From Variovorax sp. OAS795 (GTDB lineage: Bacteria > Pseudomonadota > Gammaproteobacteria > Burkholderiales > Burkholderiaceae_C), in assembly GCF_040546685.1 (NCBI RefSeq), contig NZ_JBEPOH010000001.1, positions 4,960,001 through 5,024,000 on the forward strand: a stretch of 64,000 bases of DNA, read 5' to 3'. Within the stretch, counting starts at the first letter, position 1. Each line of letters opens with the position of its first letter. The notes under the pieces were generated by a model, which saw nothing but the letters and a program-made list of their open reading frames with translations, had not been told where the DNA came from and did not search any database. Shown piece after piece: positions 24,576 through 31,194 of the stretch. The position numbers and the translations under genes are program-made.

Positions 24576-25222
24576 GCCGGATCGGCCTCCGCCTTGCGCG
24601 CCAGGACCTTGGCCGCGGCCCTCGACGCTTCGTATTCCCAGCTTCCGTAGCTGCCTGTGCGGTCGGCGGCGAATGCCTGCAGCCGCTCGATCTGCGCGGG
24701 GCCACCCCACTGGCCCATGACTTCGATGGCGACCACGCGCAGGCTGCGCCACTTGCTCTGCAAGGCGGCCTCCACCTGCACCAGTGCATCGTTCGTGGGC
24801 CTCTGGGTTGCCAGCGCGCGCAACCGCGCCACCTCGTCGCCCAGCAGATTCGCGCCTTCATTGCGAAGCGCGTCATCGCGCAGGGCCCGGCGCGCCTGCC
24901 GGCACGCACGGCATCGCACCGCCTGGCTGTAGACCGAGCCTTGCGCAACCTCATGCCACCACTTCTGCTGCTTGGCCGTCCACACCTCTTGTGCGCCGCA
25001 ATCGCGGCAGGTGTAGGCCTGATCCAGATAGAAATCGGGCACCTCGCCGAAGCTGGTGTTGTAGTGCGCGAGCCGCGACTTGTCGGCCATGGCCATGCCG
25101 GGCACGAGCCCGCCTGCCGACAATTGCCGGGCGTCCTGGGTGCGCAGCTTCGCCTTCAGGTTGGCCGCGCGTTCGAGGCGACGGGCCTTGATCTCGGCGC
25201 GTCGTTGCTTGTTGCTTTTCAT
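24569..25222 (-). CDS. zinc-ribbon protein (zf-trcl type)
   Basis: 217 residues. A basic N-terminus (KSNKQRRAEIKARRLERAANLK) looks RNA-binding. A zinc ribbon follows: CRDC near residues 72-75 in a YTCRDCGAQEVWTAKQQKWW context, and CRAC near 104-107, the pattern of the probable zinc-ribbon domain zf-trcl. The C-terminal ~90 residues are helical with a HEAT-like feel (VARLRALATQRPTNDALVQVEAAL). Function unknown. It lies directly downstream of rtcB and overlaps rnz by 7 nt, placing it in the RNA-repair operon. Confidence 0.82.
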   Translation of the reverse strand: MKSNKQRRAEIKARRLERAANLKAKLRTQDARQLSAGGLVPGMAMADKSRLAHYNTSFGEVPDFYLDQAYTCRDCGAQEVWTAKQQKWWHEVAQGSVYSQAVRCRACRQARRALRDDALRNEGANLLGDEVARLRALATQRPTNDALVQVEAALQSKWRSLRVVAIEVMGQWGGPAQIERLQAFAADRTGSYGSWEYEASRAAAKVLARKAEADPAC

Positions 25223-25230
25223 GATCGAAG

Positions 25231-25292
25231 GCTCGCAATGCGAGCACCTGTTGCTACTTGGCTGGCGGCTGTGCTCCGAGCCGTTCAGCCGC
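25231..25292 (-). other. two hairpins between rtcB and zinc-ribbon gene
   Basis: GCTCGC (25231-25236) and GCGAGC (25240-25245) form a 6-bp stem with a 3-nt loop. GCGGCTG (25265-25271) and CAGCCGC (25286-25292) form a 7-bp stem with a 14-nt loop. No T-run follows on the minus strand, so they look like mRNA processing or stability elements rather than terminators. Confidence 0.4.
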
Positions 25293-25300
25293 TGCGTTGT

Positions 25301-26521
25301 TTACCCCTTCACGCACACCACCTGCTTGAGCGTGTACACCACCTCCACCAGGTCCTTCTGCGCTTCCATCACCGCGTCGATGTCCTTGTAGGCCATCGGG
25401 ATCTCGTCGATCACGTCGGCGTCCTTGCGGCATTCCACGCCTTCGGTAGCGGCGATCTGGTCGGCAATGGTGAAGAGCTTCTTCGCCTTGGTGCGGCTCA
25501 TGACGCGACCCGCGCCGTGGCTGCAGCTCATGAAGCTCTCGGGGTTGCCCTTTCCGCGCACGATGTAGCTCTTGGCACCCATGCTGCCGGGAATGATCCC
25601 GAGTTCGCCCGCCTTGGCGCTCACCGCGCCCTTGCGCGTGACGAGCACGTCTTCGCCGAAGTGGGTCTCGCGGCTCACGTAGTTGTGGTGGCAATTCACC
25701 GCTTCCACATGCGCCTCGAAGGGCTTGGCGATGACCTTGCGCGCGGCCGCGACCACGCGCTGCATCATCACTTCGCGGTTGGCCCGTGCGAACTTCTGGG
25801 CCCAGCCCACCGCGCGCACGTAGTCGCCGAAGTACTTGGCGCCTTCCTCGAAGTACGCCAGGTCCTGGTCGGGCAGGTTGCGCTGGTGCAGCTCGGCATC
25901 CTTCTTCGCGAGTTCGATGAAGTGCGTGCCGATGGCATTGCCCACGCCGCGCGAGCCCGAGTGCAGCATGAACCACACCGCACCCGCCTCGTCGAGGCAG
26001 ACCTCGATGAAGTGGTTGCCGGTTCCCAGCGTTCCCAGGTGCTTGTGGTTGTTGGTGTTCTTGATGCGCGGGTAGTCCTCGCAGAGCAGCTCGAACTCGT
26101 CCACCAGCGTGGCCCAGGCCGCATCGGTTTCATCGGGCGGCGTTTCCCACGAGCCCTTGTCGCGGCCCATGCGCCTGGGGTTGCTTCCGTGCGGCACGGC
26201 CTTCTCGATCGCCGAGCGCAGCGGGCCCAGGTTGTCGGGCAGGTCGCGCGCATTGAGAGTGGTCTTGCACGCCATCATCCCGCAACCGATGTCCACGCCC
26301 ACCGCGGCCGGGATGATGGCCTTGAAGGTCGGGATCACCGAACCCACGGTGGCGCCGATGCCGTAGTGCACGTCGGGCATGGCCGCGATGTGCCTGAACA
26401 CGATGGGCAGGCGCGCGGCGTTCTCGAGCTGCTTCTGCGCTTCGTCTTCCACGGGCACACCGTTCGTCCACATCTTGACGGGGACGCCGTTGGCGACTTC
26501 GTGCAGTTTGTAGTTCGTCAT
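25301..26521 (-). CDS. rtcB: RNA-splicing ligase RtcB
   Basis: 406 residues, like the 408-residue E. coli protein. Metal-ligand motifs are GVDIGCGMMACKT (Cys near residue 80) and SRGVGNAIGTHF; the guanylylated histidine lies in FMSCSHGAGRVMSR near residue 333. RtcB joins 2',3'-cyclic phosphate or 3'-phosphate RNA to 5'-OH RNA with GTP and Mn2+. It repairs cleaved tRNA and rRNA. The ATG at 26521 follows an AGAAAGAAT leader at the end of a GA repeat. It is in the same operon as rsr, rnz and rtcA. Confidence 0.96.
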   Translation of the reverse strand: MTNYKLHEVANGVPVKMWTNGVPVEDEAQKQLENAARLPIVFRHIAAMPDVHYGIGATVGSVIPTFKAIIPAAVGVDIGCGMMACKTTLNARDLPDNLGPLRSAIEKAVPHGSNPRRMGRDKGSWETPPDETDAAWATLVDEFELLCEDYPRIKNTNNHKHLGTLGTGNHFIEVCLDEAGAVWFMLHSGSRGVGNAIGTHFIELAKKDAELHQRNLPDQDLAYFEEGAKYFGDYVRAVGWAQKFARANREVMMQRVVAAARKVIAKPFEAHVEAVNCHHNYVSRETHFGEDVLVTRKGAVSAKAGELGIIPGSMGAKSYIVRGKGNPESFMSCSHGAGRVMSRTKAKKLFTIADQIAATEGVECRKDADVIDEIPMAYKDIDAVMEAQKDLVEVVYTLKQVVCVKG

Positions 26522-26528
26522 ATTCTTT

Positions 26529-26544
26529 CTCTCTCTCTCTCTCT
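26529..26544. repeat. (CT)8 / (GA)8 microsatellite in the rtcB leader
   Basis: Eight CT units on the plus strand, read as (GA)8 on the coding strand, immediately upstream of the rtcB ATG at 26521 and forming part of its purine-rich ribosome-binding region. Repeat-length change here could alter translation. Confidence 0.8.
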
Positions 26545-26557
26545 GTCTGTTCAATTT

Positions 26558-27056
26558 CTATTTCTGGGAGCCCCGCAACCGCTTCTTCAATACCGCAATG
26601 AGCCCTTCGTACGTCCGAAGCGGGAATTCATGCTCTACCCAGAGTTCCCGGTACTTATCCAGCCCCATATCCACATAGATGCGCTCCAGGATCGAGTGGA
26701 TGTTGCGGATCAGGTCTATGCGGTCGATACCCCCATGGTCCAGCCTCAAAGTCATCCATGGCAGTGATTCCCCAACTCGCCCAATCGCGGTAGCGGCGCA
26801 ACTCGAACGCCATCTCGTCGTCGTCGCCCGTCACCACCACGTGGACCTCTCCGGGCTCGTCCATGAAGACGGCCGCGGCGGACTTCGCACCTTTTGCCAG
26901 GTCGAGACCCATGCGGGCGAGATCGCCCAGCGAATCGTGCAGGTACGACACCGCAACCGCAATAAGTCCGGCGTCGGCGCGAATGCTCAAGGTGGCCCAG
27001 CCGGTGCCGCTCAGCACGTAGCCGATCCGTTCCTGGGTGCGATCTTCTTTCGACAT
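26558..27056 (-). pseudogene. unknown RNA-repair-operon protein, single-base frameshift
   Basis: Two overlapping frames make one protein. From ATG 27056 (MSKEDRTQERIGYVLSGTGW) the frame runs through SYLHDSLGDLARMGLDLAKG and VFMDEPGEVHVVVTGDDDEM to DDFEAGPWG, then goes out of register; the second frame continues IDRIDLIRNIHSILERIYVDMG to a stop at 26558. Removing one G from the GGGGG run (plus-strand C run at 26730-26734) joins them into 165 residues. I do not recognise the family. It sits between the Y RNA array and rtcB. It may be a sequencing error, a real lesion or, less likely, programmed frameshifting. Confidence 0.65.
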
Positions 27057-27094
27057 GATCTTCGTTTCTGTCTTTTCGCTACAACTTCGATGAT

Positions 27095-27156
27095 TGGTGG
27101 ACACGGCGGGATTCGAACCCGCATCAATACGGCGACCATGGTGTTTGACGCCATTG
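27095..27156 (-). other. 3' half of a tRNA, with encoded CCA
   Basis: On the minus strand a T-arm GCGGG-TTCGAAT-CCCGC (27122-27106) is followed by CGTGTCC, a discriminator A and CCA (to 27095), a proper tRNA 3' end. Upstream is a hairpin CAAT-GGCG / CGCC-(GT)-ATTG (27156-27125). No matching 5' acceptor strand (GGACACG) or D-arm is found upstream, so this is not a complete tRNA. It may be a decayed tRNA, a mimic of an acceptor end, or part of the Y RNA array. Confidence 0.5.
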
Positions 27157-27176
27157 GCCCAGCGGCGATTGGAAAC

Positions 27177-27323
27177 GCGCGCCAGTGGCAGACCCGTCAT
27201 CGGAGCCAGCACCTGCTTCCTCAACCGTACTCGCCAACCGGCTTTCCCGCCGCATCCGGTGCTACCCGGACTGCCGGCAATACAACATTTTTGGCAGTGG
27301 CGCTCCCTTCTTTGCCAGCGCGC
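27177..27323 (-). ncRNA. Y RNA-like structured RNA, fourth and weaker copy
   Basis: Outer helix: GCGCGC at both ends (27318-27323 with 27177-27182), continued by TGGCA/TGCCA with a CTG bulge; a second stem GGAGC/GCTCC (27302-27306 with 27202-27206). Inside, on the minus strand, a T-arm-like hairpin TCCGG-GTAGCA-CCGGA (27270-27255) is followed after 2 nt by a capped mini-helix CGGC-GGGAAA-GCCG (27252-27239), the same order as in the two better copies. There is no T-run after it and no GAATGC motif, so support is moderate. Confidence 0.42.
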
Positions 27324-27335
27324 CCGATAAAAAAA

Positions 27336-27458
27336 GAGGTGACGAGGACCGGCGGGTTGTGAACTGAGCTACCTGCCGAAACAGACCGGGACTCGGACCC
27401 GGGACCTTCATGGCCAAGACCATGACGCTCTACCTGTAAACCCGCCTGCATTCACCTC
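27336..27458 (-). ncRNA. Y RNA (YrlA-like) with tRNA mimic opened in the D-loop
   Basis: 123 nt. Outer helix GAGGTGA/TCACCTC (27458-27452 with 27342-27336), 5' internal loop ATGCA, inner helix GGCGGGTT/AACCCGCC (27446-27439 with 27358-27351). Then a permuted tRNA: D-stem 3' strand GAGC, an anticodon-like hairpin TCATGG-TCTTGG-CCATGA, T-arm CCGGG-TCCGAGT-CCCGG (27402-27386), mini acceptor TCTG-TTTCGG-CAGG, TA, and D-stem 5' strand GCTC. Seven T residues follow (27335-27329), giving an intrinsic terminator. This is the architecture of bacterial Y RNAs that bind Ro/Rsr. Confidence 0.82.
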
Positions 27459-27468
27459 AAAACAAAAA

Positions 27469-27588
27469 GCAGCGACAAGAGTCGGCGAAACAGTCGTGCT
27501 CTACCGCTGAGCTACGGCCTTGCGACCGGCGGGATTCGAACCCGCGACCCCGAGCGTCGGAGGCTGTAGTTCCGCCCGCATTCGCTGC
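27469..27588 (-). ncRNA. Y RNA (YrlA-like) with tRNA mimic opened in the anticodon arm
   Basis: 120 nt. Outer helix GCAGCGA/TCGCTGC (27588-27582 with 27475-27469), 5' internal loop ATGCG, inner helix GGCGGAA-(CTA)-CAG with CTG-TTTCGCC. Inside: hairpin CTCCGA-CGC-TCGGGG, T-arm GCGGG-TTCGAAT-CCCGC (27545-27529), mini acceptor CGGTC closed by a GCAA tetraloop onto GGCCG, then TA and an intact D-arm GCTC-AGCGGTA-GAGC (27512-27498). TTTTTGTTTT follows, a terminator-like tail. The tRNA halves are in permuted order. Confidence 0.82.
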
Positions 27589-27611
27589 ACAAAAAAACTG
27601 CATTCATCCCC

Positions 27612-27681
27612 GTCCGGCGACCAACAATCGATGCGAGAAATAACATTTTTTTCGATGTACTCGCACCTGCATTCGCCGAAC
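27612..27681 (-). ncRNA. Y RNA-like RNA, short form without tRNA module
   Basis: 70 nt. Outer helix GTTCGGCGA/TCGCCGGAC (9 bp with one G-T pair; 27681-27673 with 27620-27612), 5' loop ATGCAGG, 3' loop of 11 nt, inner helix TGCGAG/CTCGCA, and an A-rich loop closed by ACAT/ATGT. The GAATGC motif at the helix-loop junction is shared with the two tRNA-mimic copies, which supports one family and a common protein-binding site. A T7 run lies a little downstream (27597-27591). Confidence 0.7.
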
Positions 27682-27705
27682 GACGACGTTCATATTCATC
27701 GGATC

Positions 27706-27735
27706 GGGTGCCATGGGCCAAGGCCCACGGCACCC
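27706..27735. terminator. strong hairpin after rsr
   Basis: GGGTGCC (27706-27712) and GGCACCC (27729-27735), continued by TGGGCC/GGCCCA with one A-C mismatch and an AA loop: 13 bp of stem directly downstream of the rsr stop (27747). No T-run follows on the minus strand, so it may be a processing or stability hairpin rather than a complete terminator. Confidence 0.5.
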
Positions 27736-27746
27736 TCTCACTACTC

Positions 27747-29300
27747 TCAGATCGAAGTCTCTTCGATCACACCCACCCAGTGCTCGGCGCCCAGGGCACC
27801 CGCGGCATACACCGCCAGCAGCCTGAACACTTCGTCGCTGAAGCCGCCGATGTTCAGCACATCGTCCCGCTCCTGCGCCTGGGTGGTCGCACAGGGCTGG
27901 ATGTCGATGCACACCAGCCGCGCCTTCGGATTGCGCTGCTTGAACGCCGCCCACTCCTGCATGGTCGCGGTTCCGCGGCCACGTGCGGGGTCGGCCCACG
28001 ACTCGTTGTCCGACACCAGCGCCACCAGATCGGCCTGCGCCTTTTCCTTGTTCAGCAACGCCAGGGGCGCGCTGCACGAGGTTCCGCCACCACCGACCGC
28101 CGCCAGCCTGGCCGCATTGGTCATCACCGAATCGCGTGGATTCAGCGTCAACGGCACCACCTTCGTCTCGAAGGGCAGCACACGCGCATCCGCATTGCGG
28201 CGCAGCACGGCGGCAGCCACCAGCGCGGCCACGTCGATGCAGCGCACCGCCGACGTCGCCGAACCGCGGTGGCCCGTGACCGGCGAGCTCATCGAGCCCG
28301 ACACGTCGGGGCACACGACCACGCGGCCCTCGAACACCGGCACGTTGGCCAGCGCGAGTTCCATTGCGTCCTGCAGCGCTTCCTTCACCGCGTGCGGCAC
28401 CTCGGCGCCGGCCGCTGTGAAGGCCGCCATCAGCTGGTACGGCAGCACGCGCGCCTTGGCCACGGCTTGCGGGTCACGCAGCTTGGCGGCCACGGCTTCC
28501 GCGAGGCCCGGCAGCTCGAACACACCGTGGCGCGCAAAGGTGTTCAGGTTCTGGCGCACCATCTGCCACGATCCACGCTGCGCGATCTGCGACCAGGCCC
28601 GTGCGTCCAGTTCCAGCGCGGTCAGCATCTGGAAAGGCACATCCGGCAACTCGAGCGAGCGGTCGCGCTTGAAGCGCTCGAAGGCCTGCGTCAGCGGAGG
28701 CAGCGCCTCCAGGACGTACGGACGATCGATCAGCCATGCGAACCACGCGGCGCGCCATGCTTCGGCGGGCTTGGGGTGAACCATCTTCACCACGTCGGCC
28801 AGCGAAGGCGTGTTGCCCACGGCGGCGTTCAGCAGCTGCGTTTCCGAAGCCTCGAGCAGCCATCGCTGAACCAGCTTCTTGGGCCGCGTACCGAGCGACT
28901 TGCGTCCCGCCACGCCGCTGCGCAGCATCTGCACGAAGTTGCGCAGCATCTTGCCGTTGTCCACCACGCGGGGGAACACCTTGGCGAGCAGCGCCACGTC
29001 GCGCACCGCCAGCGTGGCGGCCAGCAGCGCCGGCATGTCCTTCATGTGGCCGGCGCGGCGGGCGTAAACGGCCGTCTTGGCGACGAACAGCGGATCGACT
29101 TCGCGAGCCAGGGCCAGCACGGTCTCGAGCTGGTCCTGCGCCTGGACGTAGAAGGTGCTGTTCAGGCAGCCGGTGGCGGCGAGTTGCGCCAGCCGATGCT
29201 TGGGCGAGAGCGAATAGGCCACGCCGCCCGCTTCGTTGAGCGCGTCGACGGCCGGCAGCTGCGCGCCGCGGCGAGTCTTGAAAAGCTGAAGGTTTGCCAT
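27747..29300 (-). CDS. rsr: Ro60-like TROVE domain protein (Rsr)
   Basis: 517 residues. The first ~320 residues are the alpha-helical TROVE ring that binds Y RNA and RNA 3' ends (PKHRLAQLAATGCLN, AVYARRAGHMKDMPALLAA, IDRPYVLEALPPL). The C-terminal vWA domain has a complete MIDAS: DVSGSMSS near residue 335, a Thr in GGGTSCSAP and an Asp in VSDNESW. Rsr binds Y RNAs and works with exonucleases in rRNA maturation and stress recovery. The ATG at 29300 has GGAGA upstream. It is the first gene of the operon under the sigma-54 promoter, and is followed by Y RNA genes. Confidence 0.95.
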   Translation of the reverse strand: MANLQLFKTRRGAQLPAVDALNEAGGVAYSLSPKHRLAQLAATGCLNSTFYVQAQDQLETVLALAREVDPLFVAKTAVYARRAGHMKDMPALLAATLAVRDVALLAKVFPRVVDNGKMLRNFVQMLRSGVAGRKSLGTRPKKLVQRWLLEASETQLLNAAVGNTPSLADVVKMVHPKPAEAWRAAWFAWLIDRPYVLEALPPLTQAFERFKRDRSLELPDVPFQMLTALELDARAWSQIAQRGSWQMVRQNLNTFARHGVFELPGLAEAVAAKLRDPQAVAKARVLPYQLMAAFTAAGAEVPHAVKEALQDAMELALANVPVFEGRVVVCPDVSGSMSSPVTGHRGSATSAVRCIDVAALVAAAVLRRNADARVLPFETKVVPLTLNPRDSVMTNAARLAAVGGGGTSCSAPLALLNKEKAQADLVALVSDNESWADPARGRGTATMQEWAAFKQRNPKARLVCIDIQPCATTQAQERDDVLNIGGFSDEVFRLLAVYAAGALGAEHWVGVIEETSI

Positions 29301-29361
29301 GCTGACTTCTCCTCTCGGGGTTCTCTTTTTGCGTATTCGTGTTTGGGTATGCACTCCTTAT

Positions 29362-29377
29362 TGCAACGGGTGTGCCA
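29362..29377 (-). promoter_or_regulatory. sigma-54 (RpoN) promoter of the rsr-Y RNA-rtcBA operon
   Basis: On the minus strand TGGCAC-ACCCG-TTGCA, an exact match to the -24/-12 consensus (TGGCAC-N5-TTGCA) with 10 nt between GG and GC. The expected start of transcription is near 29351, about 50 nt before the rsr ATG. The divergent gene is rtcR, a sigma-54 activator, which would bind in 29378-29519. Confidence 0.88.
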
Positions 29378-29487
29378 GCCAGCGGCCATCCACCGCTAAT
29401 TTTTGCAAGTCATTGATTTGAATAGATTTTTCTCAGTTGCACCGCGGGTGGCCCACAATCACAGGCGTGCGATGAAGGGGGAGGTTT

Positions 29488-29513
29488 TATAATTTTGGAT
29501 AGCTTTTTATCCA
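29488..29513 (+). promoter_or_regulatory. rtcR leader: -10 box and inverted repeat
   Basis: TATAAT at 29488-29493 is a perfect -10 hexamer without a clear -35. It is followed by TGGATA (29496-29501) and TATCCA (29508-29513), an inverted repeat that ends 6 nt before the rtcR ATG. This could be an operator or a small hairpin limiting translation; no ribosome site is evident. Confidence 0.45.
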
Positions 29514-29519
29514 TAAAGT

Positions 29520-31133
29520 ATGAAGAAACCCACCGTCGTCATCGGCTTCCTCGGCACGCAGCTCGATGCCGGACAGGGCACCGGCCGCTGGGAGAAGTGG
29601 CGCCCCACCGTGTCGCTCGCGCAGCACGACGACATGGTCGTCTCACGCATGGAGCTGCTCCACACGCTGAAGCACAAGGCGCTTGCCGAAGTGGTCAAGG
29701 CCGACATCGCCACCGTGTCGCCCGAAACCCAGGTCAACCTCGTTCCCATCGACCTGGAGGATCCGTGGGATTTCGGCGAGGTCTACACCCGCCTCTACGA
29801 CTGGGCGCGCGGCTACCCTTTCGACACCGAGCGCGAGCAGTACTGGGCACACATCACCACCGGCACGCACGTGGCGCAGATCTGCATGTTCCTGCTGGCC
29901 GAATCGCGCGTGATTCCGGGCGTGCTGGCGCAGACCTCGCCCCCCAAGCGGCAACGCGCGGGCCACCCGGGCGAGATCGCGCTGATCGACCTGGACCTGT
30001 CGCGCTACGACGCGATCGCGCGGCGCTTCGATGCCGAGCAGCGCGACGCGGTCGCCTTCCTGAAGAGCGGCATCGCCACGCGCAACGCGCGCTTCAACGC
30101 GCTCATCGACGAGATCGAGCGCGTGGCCGTGCGCTCGCGCGCGCCGATCCTGCTGGTGGGTCCGACCGGCGCGGGCAAGTCGTTCCTCGCGCGGCGCATG
30201 TTCGAGCTCAAGCAGGCGCGCCACCAGGTGACCGGCGCCTTCGTCGAGGTGAACTGCGCCACCTTGCGCGGCGACGGTGCGGCGTCCACGCTCTTCGGCC
30301 ACAAGAAGGGCGCGTTCACCGGCGCGGCCGGCGAGCGCGCGGGCCTGTTGCGCACGGCGCACCAGGGCGCGCTGTTTCTCGACGAGATCGGCGAACTCGG
30401 GCTGGACGAGCAGGCGATGCTGCTCAAGGCGATCGAGGAAAAGCGCTTCTTCCCGGTCGGCGCCGACAAGGAAGTGGAAAGCGACTTCCAGCTCATTGCG
30501 GGCACCAACCGCGACCTGCGCAGCGACGTGGCGGGCGGGCGTTTCCGCGAAGACCTGTTCGCGCGCATCAACCTGTGGACCTACGACCTGCCCGGCCTGG
30601 CGCAGCGGCCCGAGGACATCGAACCCAACATCGACCACCTGCTGGCCATCCACGCGAGCGAAAGCCATCGCGTCGTGCGCTTCAACGCCGAGGCGCGCGC
30701 GGCCTACCTGCGCTTTGCGCAGAGCGCCGAGGCGCTGTGGTGCGGCAACTTCCGCGACCTGTCGGCGAGCGTGACGCGGCTGGCCACGCTGGCCGATGGC
30801 GGGCGCATTCCCGTCGCGCTGGTGGAGGCGGAGATCGCGCGGCTGCGCTGGCTGTGGAACCGCGAGAGCCCGGCCACGCACGGCGCGGACGCTTCCGATG
30901 CCGCACTCGACGCCCTGCTGGGCGACGAACGCGCGGCGTCGCTCGACCTCTTCGACCGGCTGCAGCTCGAGGCCGTGGTGCGCGTGTGCCGCGAGTCGCG
31001 CAGCCTGTCGGATGCGGGGCGCCGCCTCTTCCAGGCCTCGCGCGCGCAGCGCAGCGTGCTGAACGATGCGGACCGGCTGCGCAAGTACCTCGCGAAACAC
31101 GGGCTCGAATGGAGCAGCATCGCGGCGGGCTGA
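29520..31133 (+). CDS. rtcR: RtcR, sigma-54-dependent activator of RNA-repair genes
   Basis: 537 residues. The N-terminal ~185 residues form the RtcR ligand domain, a CARF-like fold (VVIGFLGTQLD, HDDMVVSRMELLH, HITTGTHVAQICMFLLAE) that senses RNA with cyclic-phosphate ends. The AAA+ domain has Walker A GPTGAGKSF near residue 215, the sigma-54 loop GAFTGA near 264 and Walker B GALFLDEIGELG near 283. The C-terminus has a helix-turn-helix region (SDAGRRLFQASRAQRS). It is divergent from the operon it should control and 143 bp from the -24/-12 promoter. Confidence 0.95.
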   Translation: MKKPTVVIGFLGTQLDAGQGTGRWEKWRPTVSLAQHDDMVVSRMELLHTLKHKALAEVVKADIATVSPETQVNLVPIDLEDPWDFGEVYTRLYDWARGYPFDTEREQYWAHITTGTHVAQICMFLLAESRVIPGVLAQTSPPKRQRAGHPGEIALIDLDLSRYDAIARRFDAEQRDAVAFLKSGIATRNARFNALIDEIERVAVRSRAPILLVGPTGAGKSFLARRMFELKQARHQVTGAFVEVNCATLRGDGAASTLFGHKKGAFTGAAGERAGLLRTAHQGALFLDEIGELGLDEQAMLLKAIEEKRFFPVGADKEVESDFQLIAGTNRDLRSDVAGGRFREDLFARINLWTYDLPGLAQRPEDIEPNIDHLLAIHASESHRVVRFNAEARAAYLRFAQSAEALWCGNFRDLSASVTRLATLADGGRIPVALVEAEIARLRWLWNRESPATHGADASDAALDALLGDERAASLDLFDRLQLEAVVRVCRESRSLSDAGRRLFQASRAQRSVLNDADRLRKYLAKHGLEWSSIAAG

Positions 31134-31194
31134 CTGAGCTATCCTCCGCGCGAATGGCCCCCTCCGCATCCGCTCGATTCCTGGAAAGCACGCG

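Noticed and set aside
26679..27362. 227-codon plus-strand frame across the Y RNA array
   Set aside because: Antisense to the unknown gene and the structured RNAs; no coding features.
27094..27367. Overlapping plus-strand frames of 60-78 codons in the Y RNA region
   Set aside because: They cover structured RNA, lack ribosome sites and have no recognisable protein features.
27469..27545. Standard tRNA gene at the T-arm and D-arm motifs
   Set aside because: The arms are in the wrong order for a normal tRNA; a permuted tRNA mimic closed by a GCAA loop explains all pairing.
27091..27681. CRISPR array suspected from repeated GAATGC and T-arm motifs
   Set aside because: Repeats are irregular in spacing and explained by RNA helices; no cas genes in the window.
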